Below, piece by piece: positions 1-11,776 of a stretch of 64,000 nucleotides of DNA. Below the pieces are notes generated by a model that worked only from the letters and a program-made list of their open reading frames with translations, did not search any database and was not told where the DNA came from. The stretch's first letter is position 1; each line of letters begins with the position of its first letter. The translations under genes were made by a program, and so were the position numbers. Origin of the DNA: Pseudopyrenochaeta lycopersici (Eukaryota > Ascomycota > Dothideomycetes > Pleosporales > Pseudopyrenochaetaceae); assembly GCA_003313425.1 (NCBI GenBank), contig NHZP01000040.1:411427-475426 (forward strand), read 5' to 3'.

Positions 1-39
1 AATAGAAGTCTAGATTTTTATTTTTCCTAGTATTTTCAG

Positions 40-67
40 GTGGGCGGCTCGCTCGTGGAATACGTTA
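40..67. repeat. pogo-type terminal repeat relic
   Basis: The stretch ends GGCTCGCTCGTGGAATACGT followed by TA. It closely matches the right end of the complete Fot1/pogo element near 41.1 kb (GCTCGCTGATGGAATACGT then TA). No transposase is seen beside it, so it is probably the right-hand end of an element lying mostly outside the window, or a solo remnant. Confidence 0.45.
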
Positions 68-1990
68 GATTTTTAGATCTACCATAGTAGGCATGTGCTA
101 CGGAGGATTTTGATTAGGGGCTTCACTCTACTGGCCTTTGGCTACAAATTCATCTCCTTTGTTGCAATTTCTGTCAGTGCAGTCAATAGTTATAAAACTT
201 GTAGTGTGATGATAGTAATAGTGGCCAGATAGAACCAGCACCACACACTACTCAATACAACTGCCTGGATTTCAGGCAGGGGCTGCATAATCCCCATGTT
301 CCTCCTTAGGGTATTGGATTTGCTATTTTAAAATCCCCCATAGGTGGCTGAGCGTCTGTTAGCTGGGGCATTCGCATAGGTAGCGGCAACGGCTTCAAAA
401 GCTGTCTCCCTTCCCCTCCTTAGGGGGTGTTGGATTTGAGCATCTGCTGGCTGAGGCTTCAAACGGTGGTCTAGGGAAGACTCGAAGCCCACTAATAAAG
501 CGGCGGCATTTGGGATAGAAACAGTGGTATTCGGGAAGAACCAGTGGCATTTGGGGGTTTTTTTTTGAGCTGATGTCACGTGTGTGGTAGTGTACTCAAA
601 ACAGTGGTCGAAGTATACCAGAGGTTATCACAGAGATTGGGGGTGTCCACTTAATAACGCGCGTGATCTCGGTAAGTTAACAAATCGACCACCCATATAA
701 CTCGTAATTATTATGCCAAGCAGTGGTATGGCGGAAGTTTGCCGTTTTTGTTCCTCTGTCTGGACAGTGCCGTGGAGAGGTGTATCTGTCACGATTGCCC
801 TAAGGGCAGTATTAGCAACACCATTGTAATTAAGTCAGTAGACATGGATCGGGCCAGTTAGGGGCCGGCCCCCGTATGCCTTCTGTAGATGTACTTACAA
901 CCTGGACTACTCCATCAGAAGAAGACAACAAACATACAATTAAATCAATCGCAGAAATGTTACTGTAAGTCCAGGAAACAAGAACTGGTAAAGTTGAGCC
1001 TGTTACACGCTACTCATTTCATTACAAATAGTTCACGTGATAACGCTTAATCCCGCTTCTATCACGGTTAACAATGTCGAAGTAGACGTGCAACAGTGCC
1101 ACCATACGCGTTCTCAAGTTATCTTCATTCCTTTCTCTAACATATGTCTCTCTACTTAAGATAATAGAACTCAAAACACAGTCTAAAGTATGCCTTAATA
1201 TAGCGGTTAACTATTAGATTAGAGCACTTTATAAACCTGTTACAGTTAACTTAAGAGAGCCCTCTAAGCATATCTCGCGCATTTAGACACTAGGAAAGTC
1301 GCTAGAGCGACCCTGTAAAGAGATTTAAGTCACTGCCGAGCTAGCAGGCCTAGTAGTTAAGGGGGGCATCGCTGTTACTCTCTAACAGCCTCAGAACGAT
1401 TATCCCCCTGTAGTAGGCCGTGCTCAGCTCTCCTCTATATAGCTGGCTCTCCCAAAAGCCTCCTAGATAAAACAGTGGTCCATCTCATAGATCACCTGGG
1501 TAACTGTTGCCAAGCTCTCCCTTTTTCCTCCACACATTACAAGTGCGAATCCATCTCTAAGATGGATTCACTTGCCAGCAAATAACATGTCATGGGTTGA
1601 AGTAGGTAGTGGCCCTGTAATTTTGGGTCAGTGATTTTGACCAGGCTGAGCAGAGTATCATGCTGCGCATTTACGCAGATGTGGCTCAGAACAGCGATAC
1701 TGTTCACAAACAACAGGCTGAAGGTCTGCTCTGTCCTGAGTTTTGGGATAATCGATGTGTGGAGACTGCTGGACCTGCAACACTTCATATGCGGCCTTTG
1801 CACTCCCCTATTGTCGTTCCCGGTCAAGGTAGGAATATGATACCTCGTACAGGCTGTTCAATCACTTGCAAAGCAATGCTAAGGCATACATAGATTCTGA
1901 ACCAAGCAAGAATGAAGTCCTTTTTGTGAGTCGCGTAGTCTCAAATAGCGCCTGTAATTGCTCATCATCCAGATGCCGTAACTGCATTGG
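68..1990. other. no recognisable gene; left arm of an inverted repeat inside
   Basis: I see no gene that I can support. The part from about 430 to 640 is the left arm of an inverted repeat whose partner lies at about 4225-4370. The best-conserved core is about 40 bp around 565-604 (contains TGTGTGGTAGTGTACTC). A short reading frame on the - strand over the arm (579 down to 328) might be a transposase remnant but is not recognisable. The rest is of mixed composition with scattered stops. Confidence 0.5.
430..640 (+). repeat. left arm of CorA-flanking inverted repeat
   Basis: This pairs in inverted orientation with 4225-4370. The core TTTTGAGTACACTACCACAC appears reverse-complemented here and directly at 4267. 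Outside the core the arms keep patchy similarity, including TTTATTAGTRGGCTT. The right arm is AT-shifted, consistent with RIP-like decay. The arms may be two copies of one small element in opposite orientation, or the ends of one larger element. Confidence 0.55.
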
Positions 1991-2005
1991 GACTACGCCC
2001 ACCAG

Positions 2006-3950
2006 GTGGAACGTCGAAACAGATGCATTCAAATTGCTCAAGAGCGCAAGGCCATTGCCAGACCCTCTATTGACGTTCTGACACAGGACTCCGACCACTC
2101 CGCAGATGAAATCGGAAAGCTTGTCACCAGTGTGAAAAACGAGCAAGCGGACAATCCCGCCACTGTGCTGGCGCGGCATGAGCTGGAAATAAATCGTTAT
2201 CGTAGGATGCATACGATCAATGAGCTTATTCTGATGGACTACTTGAATGTTGCGTCGCCCATTCACCCTCGGCGTACACTGGATTATTCGCGCTACCCGA
2301 CCCTCGAGGGTGAGGATATTGACACTTGAGATAAAGACCAGGTTGTATACCGACACACGAAAACGCTTGGCCTCAAACCTCGATTGATGATGGTAGACCA
2401 GTTGTGGCTGTGGATCATCGACGAGAGTGAGTGCACTTTGGTATTCATAGCAGCATTAAACATTCGTATACTAATCTGCTATGTTTAGAAACAGCTGTGA
2501 CTACTTTCCCGTCATGGTGGAGGGACTCAAACGAGCCGGCATTCGACCGATCCGATGTCTCAGAGCGCATCGTGATGGACCTAACGTCCAACTCGACTAA
2601 GACCAAGACTACTTCCGAACTGGCTCATCTTATAGTCCGAAAATGTTCCAACACGTTCTTCCCCACTCCAAGCGAGGTGGAGCTGCATGGGTTCTTGGAT
2701 TTCATGGGTTTCTTTGAGATCACGATTGGCGATGTGGTACGCATTTATCCATTGACATTGTTGACACAACGGAGCACTAATCCATTCATGTGTAGAAAAT
2801 GAAGGAAACGAGAGCTTTCAACAGACTGTGGGCACACTCGAATAAAATGCAACATCTTCAGAGTGAAGCTGCATTTCTGAGAACAGGAGGTAAACCAGCG
2901 GAAGGGCCGGGTGAGAAGAAGCATGCCGATTTGAGCGATCAGCAGCTGGAACGCAGTATCCAAGCCGAAGTCAGCGCCCTGACCAATATGACGGAAGAAA
3001 CGAATTTGCTCAAGGAGATCAAAGATATCTTGGATGAACTGAATAGCATGCTGCTCATTTACAAGCAGCAAGAGCTGGTGGTACATTCGATGGGCGAAAA
3101 GGAAGATGTAGACTCGGAAGATGAGCCCGACAACTCCTTGCCGTCGTCAGACGCCATGTCGAGTTCTCGGATGCGGACTCGAGTGAGTTGCTCGCACACC
3201 CGGCTTATGCAAATCATTCGAGATCACAGACGGGACATTGAGCTGCTTGAAGCGGAAGCAAGCAAGACCCACGATGCGGTAGGCCTTTGAACGTCGTCAT
3301 CACTAATGCCACACTGACCAATGCGCTTTAGCTCTCCATGCTCCTGGACCTCAAGCAGGAACAAGCAAGCGTTCTCGAGGCAGATTACGCGCGTCAAGAA
3401 ACGGCAGAGACTACTTCGCAAGGTAAAACGCTGCTCGCCTTCGCGACGGTCACTATCATCTTTGTAGGTAGCACGGCTAAGGCGCCTAATGTATACATGG
3501 ACCAATGTCTGTGAATATGTTTACTGAAAAAAGCCAATAGTTACCACTATGGTTCATCGCGGGCATCTTTAGCATGAACACGCGAGAAATCAACGGGTAC
3601 GATAGACCCGTCTCACACGTTATGGTTATCATGAGTACGTTCAATAATCCTACCTAACTCGTGTGTCAATCGTCGGATATACTGAAAATACGGCGTCAGT
3701 ACCTACCACTGCTATCGTGCTCGCCGTCACCTTGCTTCTAGCATATGCAAATAACATTTGCTACGCGTTGCCTTTTGTTGGCAAGGATGGCGATCTTGCA
3801 CGTCGCCGCATGAGGGCTTTGCTTCAGGCGGTGATGGTGCCTCTGCTGCGGTGGATGCGTGTAGCAGGCAGCCATATTTCCGAAATGATTAGAAAGCTTT
3901 CGGTATGCTTTTCTGTGGTGATTGCAGCGCCATTTTGTACATGCCGGTGA
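2006..3950 (+). pseudogene. CorA-like Mg2+ transporter-family membrane protein, one in-frame stop
   Basis: The six inferred coding blocks join cleanly: up to 2426, then 2489-2736, 2796-3278, 3332-3463, 3541-3634 and 3700-3950, with GT-AG introns of 53-77 nt and branch-like CTAAT/CTAAC sites. The product has a long helical region with acidic stretches, then a hydrophobic segment reading LPLWFIAGIFSMNTREING, then a second membrane segment (VLAVTLLLAYANNI). The SMN triplet sits where CorA proteins carry GMN, and this divergence is common in the large fungal CorA-like family. A TGA at 2327-2329 interrupts the frame just before DKDQVVYRHTK. It fits a C-to-T change of an Arg codon. The N-terminus upstream of about 1995 meets stops and was not resolved. 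Likely a decayed gene; transport activity is not implied. Confidence 0.7.
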
Positions 3951-4494
3951 AGATTATTGCTGCATTTTTGAGGTCCGTTGGCTTGGGCACTTTAGTTAAT
4001 TTTTGGTCGTTAGGGCCTGGGATCCTAAGTGCGCGCCGTTGATTATATCGCAGGTGCTCGAGAAATGAGAAAAGTCAAATTTGTGTGGAGTATATTCATT
4101 TATCTTTAGATACGGCTCAAATGCCACTCGTCGTGGTCTCAAACTCGGTGCCGCGTCCATCTGATGGACAGGTATTTATTGCTTGTTAAATAACGTCTAG
4201 TCTTTCTAAACCCGCAAATTTCCGCTATACCACTACTTGGCGTAATAGTTTCCTATCTACTACTGTTTTGAGTACACTACCACACACGTGACGTTAGCTT
4301 TAAAAATATCCTAAATGCTACTATTTTATTAGTAGGCTTTACGCCTACTCTAGACGCTCTTAGGTAGTAGATAAAAGTAGTTTTATATAAAAAGAGAGTC
4401 TGTACTCATCTCAATCAGTTGTCCAGGCTATGATTTGTCAGCCAGTGGAAATCTTTATAGTGCACGGGGGCTTGTATACTCGGAGTGCATTCGC
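3951..4494. other. intergenic; right arm of inverted repeat
   Basis: This holds the right arm (about 4225-4370) of the inverted repeat whose left arm is at 430-640. Otherwise it is AT-rich DNA with no gene that I can support. Confidence 0.5.
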
Positions 4495-5148
4495 CTACGG
4501 ACCGCTCATATCGATCTGTGCCTGCTTCGACCGTTCGTACACCACCAACAACTGCCGACAAATCCTGTTCAATGTAGTTTCGCTCTTGTCTTTGAATCGT
4601 ACCAAGAAGGTAGCAAAAAGAGCCTCGAAAGAGTGAATAAACTTAAGATGGAACGGCGACCTGTTCTCCTCGAACCATTCAATAAGAATGACAGGTTTTC
4701 TTCGAAGTACCTGTGTTGGAACCTCTTGTTGCATACACACCAAGGTCTTCATCTCGACCAAATAGACCTCGAGACTCTTGTTTTGGGTGATGACCAGATG
4801 ACCCCTTCTACCTGACGGTGCATCCTTTGCTTGTTCGCCAAGGATATTTCGAGCGCTTGGAACATGGTATATTACAATTTCGGTGACAGGCCAGTACAAC
4901 TCACTCATGAGTGCTTTCATAAATCAAAAAGAGAAACATCGTGACACTTACAAGCTGGATGTTTTACGAATCTGGTCTAGTGGAGGCGGAATAGCTGCAG
5001 TAGCCTCACTGGCTGACGCAACTATCCCATGAACGTTATGAGTATCTCTTGTCTCTTTTGCCATGTCTTCTTGTGGTTGTGCGCTGGTCAAAACCTGACT
5101 CGCGAGGTCCTCGATTTTGGCGTTTGACCCTTCTGTAATTGGCGACAA
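4495..5148 (-). CDS. hypothetical protein, two exons
   Basis: The ATG is at 5148. The first exon runs to 4952 and is followed by GTAAGT. Using the AG that ends at 4911 joins the frame into SFELYWPVTEIVIYHVPS and on to a TAG at 4495, giving about 200 residues. The 3' splice choice is the one that keeps the frame open and removes an in-frame TAA. The second exon is rich in hydrophobic and basic residues (for example VILIEWFEENRSPFHLKF) without a clear membrane helix or motif known to me. It lies back to back with the CorA-like gene and tail to head with the SAT4 gene. Function unknown; it could also be a remnant. Confidence 0.4.
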
Positions 5149-5159
5149 GAACCAGTGTT

Positions 5160-5923
5160 GATAATCGCATCTAGTCTACAAGGCCGCAGCCTAGCACTCA
5201 TCAGCCACGGCTAGTTCTCATAGTTTTTAGTGATTTTATCTCCATCTCAGCCATTTTAACTAATCGCTGTTTTGGAAAATTATCTACGCGTGTAGAGTCC
5301 GATGACAACTGTTATCTAGAACGCGCTGCTCATTACCCACACTCAAAATGCTCGCACAGTACGCCAAACTGCTCATAGCGATTACAGTGAACTATTATTA
5401 TAGTTATAGTTTTTGAGAACTGCTGAAGCCCTCGTTCAAAACCGCCTAAATACTCGAGAAGTTCACTTACGCCACGCTGAGCGTTAGCAGCTCGCCATCT
5501 ACCTCACGATTGCCCTCGGCACTGCCTACGCTGCTCACCTCCTCGAAATCCTTCATGGACTATGCTAATAACGGCGCGACAATGGGACAATGGCTTCACC
5601 TTAGTTATGGCGCAAACCTGTCAGAGGTATTGAATAAAGAGCTGGGGTTGCAAATGGAAATGTGTTACGGCTGATTCTTGTGCTGCTGCTCATGTACCGT
5701 GCACAATCGGCCTCCGGTTTTTGCACGCTGCGGAATCTTGACCCCGCGTCGCCATACTGAGATTAACTGCAATAGATGACTATCGCAGGTTGCGTGTATG
5801 AAAATAGAATGGATCTTCAGCCTGGAACAGGAGACACAAATGAGCCAGAAGGACCTCAATAATCAACAATCAAGACAAAGTCCCGTACTATGGGAGTTCT
5901 CGAAGGCTGTATATGTAACGGCA
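5160..5923. other. intergenic, nothing recognised
   Basis: No coding block, RNA gene or repeat could be supported here. Short open stretches overlapping the end of the SAT4 gene on the opposite strand look like shadows. Confidence 0.5.
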
Positions 5924-7446
5924 TTACCGATTAGCGACGCTGTGATGTTGCACCTCGAGCTTCCTTTTCAAGATGATACCCTGCGAGTCTGTACCTCCAG
6001 TATCATGTCTGTTCCCTTCAATACTATCCAGCTCAACAGCCTCCGATTCGTTATCTGTAAGGTGTGCAAACGGATGTATGTCAGCGGTGACACGGAAACC
6101 CGATGGTTTAGAATAAGAACTTGAAGCAAGGTGGCTTGAGTGATTCAGCCCTAGCGGATGGCCCCAACTCTTGTCTATCCTTACCGAAGTGCCCCCAATG
6201 GTCACGATGTCACTATGGCCTGAGTGGCCAGACAAGTGTGATTTGGGGTCAACGTTGCCGTACATTATGAGGTTGAGGATAGGCTTTAGTGATGGCAGGC
6301 AGGCTGAGACAGACATCAGTAAGCTCCAATCTGGCAGGGTAGTTCATGACGTACCACATACAGTGGCTACATTGACTTCAATGCCAGTCCACATCATTTC
6401 ATCGCTCTCATTCCAAGTGACGTCAGGGGAGGTGAGATCGAGTGCAAGAACGAAAGTGAGCCGCACGACGGATACGACTGTGACGCTGTCATATATCCTG
6501 ATTAGCGTTGCTATTTCACACATCCAATATCTCTAAGTTAAGACTCACAAGATACCAATGATGAAAACGCTAGTAATGGCCACCTTCTGTGCCCGACGTA
6601 GTTGCAGCGTCCAGATATACGGCAGGGGCAGTAAGAGGATAAATACATCCGTGACAATATTTGGGATAGCATTTCCGTTAAAGAAATTGTGAACGTCGAC
6701 ACCACAAGTGTATTCAGATGCAGGCATGGGATTGACTGGATCAAATCTTTCCCAGAAGGCGGATATCGGCAGGCATTGAAATGTAGTCACTAAGATCTGC
6801 GATAGCGTTAGCGTGTCGCCCGCCTCTTTAAAGCGATCAGTATGGGAACGAACAACTGCGACTCCCCAAGCGCATACGACGCCGCACAAAATCCAAATGG
6901 CCAATCGGATCGTAGGCTTGGCACCGAAGATACGCCAATAGAAGGCGAGTATCGACCACTTGATAAAGACAAGGCTCAAAGTGTACGTGTACTCAGCCAC
7001 GAACAGACCCATGGCCCATACTTTCATTGCTGCAGGTGGGCCCACCCAAATGTGGCGACCAAACCCGTAGTCTACCACTGCAGGCGTTATGTGTCAGCTT
7101 AACGCAGTGAGAAGATGGAGGTCATAGCAACTCACTCCAACATGTGACATCGAACATGAAAGCGCCTGACCAGATCTTCCCATTTCGTCAGCATTTATTG
7201 CAACGATGGGCTGGCCCTCATTGGCCAGCAAAGGGAAGTGGGTGTTCAGGGGTGGTGTAATACCAAAGAGGTGACGATAAGCCAGTCGTCCAGCCATAAC
7301 CCATTCTTGGTGAGTCTTCGAGACAAAACACGTAAGCAAACAGCAATAACCCCTAGGACCCAAGTTGACGTGAAGCCCGCAATTACCTGTGCGACTTTAG
7401 TCTCCGTGAGGTCCGTTCCTGGTGAGGGTTCCCCAAGGAAAGCCAT
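5924..7446 (-). CDS. SAT4-type fungal rhodopsin-domain integral membrane protein
   Basis: The five exons are 7446-7264, 7175-7136, 7077-6549, 6497-6355 and 6303-5924. All introns are GT-AG (88, 58, 51 and 51 nt), and the coding length of 1275 nt divides by three, giving 424 residues. The start MAFLGEPSPG precedes a first membrane helix (TSTWVLGVIAVCLRVLSRR) and LDDWLIV. Then come several more helices and the family hallmark around FILLLPLPYIWTLQLRRAQK followed by AITSVFIIG. The last exon begins ACLPSLKPIL, as is usual in this family, and ends in a polar cytoplasmic tail. These proteins have about seven membrane spans. Some sit in secondary-metabolite clusters, but most have no proven role. 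No biosynthetic genes lie next to it here. It appears intact, unlike its neighbours. Confidence 0.8.
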
Positions 7447-9339
7447 GGGACTCCACAGCGTGGCCTTATCGTAGCCGAGATAGCTTCGATCAAGACAGCG
7501 AATATTTTGCGAATGTCCTCCAAGTTAGTCTGCAGGTCGTGAAATGAGACTCTCACAGCTTCACCACGCACCAGAAGGATCCAAACGAATTCTTGTACGA
7601 CCCGACAGATTCAGGTTTTACCAAAGAGCCATTGGTTTGCAACGAGTTTTTGGTTCGACGTTCGCTGGTCGGCTTATGTATGTTCATGAATTCGCATGAC
7701 TAGCGTTGTTGATTTTGTTCAACCCCTTATCTGGTGCAGCTGTTGATCAGCCACAAATGACTCCCCCGAATTGGACTGTCGTCCAGTTAGCCAAGGCGGG
7801 CCTGTTGATGTAAAACCAAAATTTAGTCAAGCAAACGCTGCTGCTTTAGTAGCACCTATTATAGCAAGCAACAATTACTCGTTTTTTGCTTACTGGGATA
7901 TCGAGGAAGATACTACCTCGGGTTCGCAAAAGCATGTGAGGCATTTAGCGTCCCGTTCCCGGTTCCTAGTGCAAATGTGCACTTGCGAGTCACGAGGAAC
8001 GGCACGCCGCCAGATGTGTCCCCAGTCCCTGCGGCCAGTCACCTTCAACGTCGCATTTTTCTCCGCTGAATGATCATCCAGAGAGATCGCGATCGATCAC
8101 CCCAGTCATTTCGGCTGTCTTGAACTTTCGAGGTTTCCAGAGAGTTCATATTGGCCTTGATCTTGACAGCCACTTGCGGAAGATCCCGGTTTTGGGATGG
8201 CTGGGGAATCTGGGGTGCATGACTTGGAATCACGCACCAACCCCAAATAGGCAGCATTACAATCTTTTCTGTAGTGCAACTTTATGAGAAGGGGCTGCAA
8301 ATCCACGTCGTCGATCTTGCTTCCATTGTCGAACGTGCTATGCCGAACTCTGAAGGCGTTGGCAAGTCCTACAGCACGGACAAATAGTGGTGTATATGCT
8401 TGCGGCGGTTGATGACCGCAGCTGGGACGGTCAGTATGCTCAAGAGTTAGTCATGGTGTGTTGTTAAAGGGTTCGGACGCTTTAGGTTGATTGCTGAAAA
8501 CAAGGCGCTCTCGGTAACTTCCTCCTCCCGCTTCCCCGGTTCGCCACTTCCCCGCTTTCCCTTTGCACCGCGTAGCAAATCGTGTTTGCGCAAAAAAGAA
8601 GGGTTTGGTTACAAACGGGAACACCCTGTAACAGGGCTAGGAGTTTTCCGAGGGTTGTTTTAACGAACTCGATAATCTTACTAAAAGCTTGTTTGTTTTA
8701 ACTTGCGGCTTTCGAGCTAAGAGTGACACTTGAGAGGCTTGCGGTCACCTGCTCCATGTTGTTCGCTAGGCCGCTCATTTGGTTCATAAGTAGAACCACC
8801 CTCTATTAACGCTGTTATGATTGAAGTGCTCTCTTCGAAACCTTTTAGCATAGGGGATTACTTACACAGTCTCGAGTTTGAGGTGTTCGTCAGTACACGG
8901 CAGTATCACTTGACGTGACACGTTTCCATTTACTGACACCGTCCAGTAATTGCGCGTCGGGCCATCGCCCCATGTTTGGAGAAAGACGTCGTTATACAGG
9001 TCGTCTGTCCTTGATTTAGAAGCTCGTTCGTGTAGATGGAATTTACCAAGGTAGCCGTCAACCGTTTCAAGCTAGGTGTATAGAATTCGCACTCGCGGCA
9101 AGCAAAGCCTTCATGTACGTGGAGCTCTGGATGGGTGCAGATCTGTGCAGACGAATGGGAATGCTGCTTGGGTTTCTGAATTTGTACGGGTGCTGACGCA
9201 GATATTGCGTGAGTCCCTTTCGAAGTTCCTTAGAAACGCCGTGCTTCTTATCGAGGTAGGTGGTGACCTAGGAATTTGTGGTGGCAAGGGCGTACCTGCA
9301 CTTGCGACAGATAGGAGCTCGACTTTCTTCATCTACGTA
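7447..9339. other. no supportable gene
   Basis: About 1.9 kb of mixed composition with only short open stretches on either strand, none showing a recognisable protein or convincing splice pattern. It ends at the pogo-like terminal motif at 9340. Confidence 0.5.
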
Positions 9340-9363
9340 ACGTGTTCCACCACCTGATGCACG
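9340..9363. repeat. pogo-like terminal motif
   Basis: TA followed by ACGTGTTCCACCACCTGATG. It resembles both the end at 9452 and the outer end of the foldback element at 11777. No partner end was identified with confidence. Confidence 0.4.
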
Positions 9364-9451
9364 TCCCTGTGAAGATCTTATGAGCTATTGGTGAGGATAA
9401 CTAATAAGACCGCAAGGTTAGTTCTCCAGGATAGGGTAAGAGACTTCTATA

Positions 9452-11200
9452 ACGTGTTCCACCAGTCAGTGGGCAACACCAGTCAGTGGGCCACCTCATC
9501 AACACCAACGCGCTTGCCCACACAACAACTCAAATGGCCACGCAACGACAGCCTCTAGTAGCTCAAAAGGAGGGCCGAGTCCTTCTTGCGTCTCAGGCAA
9601 TTAATTTGCAACAAATTAAAAGTATGCGCAGGGCTGCGCACCTGTTTAGTGTCCCTCAAACAACGCTGCAACAGCGCCTCAAAGGCTATCAGCCTCAACC
9701 TACTACTAACGCACGGAAACGTAAGCTAACGCCTACTAAGGAACAGAGCCTTGTTTAATAGATACTAGAGCTTAATTAACGAGGCTTTCCGCCTTATATT
9801 ATTAACGTACGTTAGATAGGAGACGCTCTTCTCGCTACACGAGGCTAGCAGCCTCCTCTACCTCCTCTTAGTAAAAACTAGGTCTCTTATTTTATTAGGG
9901 CTTAGTTAGAGCTTCAAATAAAGTAGAACTGTAAATTCTACTTACAGCACGTAAAATATAAGGATCCTATAAAGATAAACAGCTAGTATAGCCTTATAAG
10001 GGACATAATTTAGACGTATAAGGTATTAGACGAGGACATATATAACTTTAATAAGACTAGGTTTATAATAGGTATCGCCTTAACGTTAAAGGTTATTACT
10101 AGCTCTAATACTATTAGATAAGTAACTATTATATAGCCTAGTAACTATAACTAGATAATAATAATTAAGTATATAAGCGCTGTAGGCTTTATACTACCTC
10201 CCTTTATTATCCTTAAGGGTAAGGTCTACTAGGCGATATAGTATAGTCCTAAGCTTAAGCTGCCTAGTAACTAGAGTATTAGTATAAGTAATAACAGATA
10301 GATAACTAATAACCTTAGCCTTACCTAGTTAAAGTATTTTAACGTTCTTACAGCCTTACGTATAATTAGAAGCTATCGCCTTCTTATACTAGATAGCTAC
10401 AGCAGCTATATAATACTTACGTTTAATACTTACTGCGCAGAGAGGAATATTATTACCTTCTTATACCTCCTTATACGTCTTATAAGCTACAGCCTCTTAA
10501 TATTAATTACTTCTTACCTCTTAAGATAGCGTATAGATAAGTAATAGATAGGCTTACGTGCTAATAGGTATAGTTTATTAATAAGGATAAATTTCTCTAT
10601 ATATATCTATATATACGTATAACTATTTTCTTAGCCTTAAACATCCTTAGAGGCTTTTAAGCGACAGGCTTAGTCCTGTTTTATCCTAAACATGTCCTAT
10701 TAATATTAATAGTTATCTATATACTGTCTCCTCTATAGACAGTAGCTACAGCGAAGGCTATTTAGATAATAGAAACGCCTTATACTACTAATTAATTTAA
10801 TTAATAGGCCCGCCTTATATATAAGCTCCTTTAACGTTAATTATAGAGCCCCTTAAGCTAGGCCCTTACTTAGCTTATTAAAGGCTATTAACTAGCTATA
10901 AACTTAGCTATAATCTTAATAGAGGAAAATAGTGAACTTTATACCTTAAACACGCGTTTATAATATAGGAAGGATAAATAGTAATAGTATATTATAGCTA
11001 GAGGTGCCTTATAGGTTAAGGTAGGTTACGCGTTAGCTATAGCTACTAAAATAGCGTTAAACTTAAGGGTAGAGGAGGAGGCTTCTTAGCCTTAGTAATA
11101 AGCACTACTAACCTACACTAAATACAGAACTTAAGGTTATAATTAGACTTCGTGTAAATAAAGATAGAGAGTAATACTACTATATTTACTAGTAAACTTA
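9452..11200 (+). mobile_element. RIP-decayed Fot1/pogo transposon
   Basis: The left end is TA then ACGTGTTCCACCAGTCAGTG, with an inner direct repeat of CACCAGTCAGTGGGC, a typical arrangement of transposase-binding repeats. From 9534 the frame reads MATQRQPLVAQKEGRVLLAS through a helix-turn-helix (LFSVPQTTLQQRLKGY) to a stop at about 9758. After this the DNA is saturated with TA, TAG and TTA. Despite the stops, a pogo DDE core is still legible near 10385-10530 (LDSYSSY followed by CAERNIITFLYL, matching the DGHxSH block and the following strand). The right end is not clear; a degraded end may lie near 11170-11200. This transposase is surely dead. Confidence 0.7.
9534..9758 (+). pseudogene. pogo transposase N-terminal remnant (HTH)
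   Basis: This 74-codon open piece starts with ATG and carries the helix-turn-helix start of a Fot1/pogo transposase. The pattern (GRVLLASQAI..., MRRAAHLFSVPQTTLQQRL) parallels that of the better-preserved transposase at 39.3-41.0 kb (GRIDLALRAY..., WRAAAAFNVKHQRLSDRL), so they are distant relatives. It is the only stretch of this element that escaped heavy C-to-T/G-to-A change. Confidence 0.7.
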
Positions 11201-11776
11201 CCGCGTGGTTGTCGCATTATCGTGCGTTGAGATCCGCCTGTTTTGATAAGGTAGCCTACTAATATAAAGAATCTTAAAAGCTATTAGTAAGAATAACTAA
11301 TAAGATTATAAGGTTAGTTCTCTAGGATAAAGTAAGAGACTATATAGAAGAGGGTTTAATACTAAGATAGTAAGAGAGCGCTTCTATAAAGAGTACTAAG
11401 GGGTAAGAATAATTAGTATTACTAATACTATACTATAGAGTATAATATTAAGTTAAATATACTAAGCTATAAGGGCTTATTATAGTAATCTATATATATA
11501 ATACGCTTATTACGCTTACTATAAGTGCTACGAGCGCTTATCCTTAGCAGAGCGAGCGGTTACGTAACATATAAGAAGTAGAATACTAGCGCTTCCTAAC
11601 TAGTTATTAGTTCTTAAGGTATCCCCTCTTAACTAGGATTCTAGATCTTAATACTATCCTCTTCTTCCTTTAAGATTTATCTTAAATTACGTAATATCTA
11701 ACTAGATTAGTTTAAAGGCAGCGTACCTTGCGTCTATAGTAATATAAGATAAAATATTATCTAAGTCCTAGATTTA
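11201..11776. other. RIP-decayed relic, identity unknown
   Basis: A short unmutated patch near 11205-11255 is followed by TA-saturated DNA. About 60 bp at 11279-11337 repeats 9384-9441 in the same orientation (both contain ATAACTAATAAGA), with the later copy C-to-T/G-to-A changed. No protein could be read with confidence. Confidence 0.5.

Noticed and set aside
9076..9357. Open frame of 93 codons before the pogo ends
   Set aside because: No recognisable protein, and overlapped by an equally plausible frame on the other strand.
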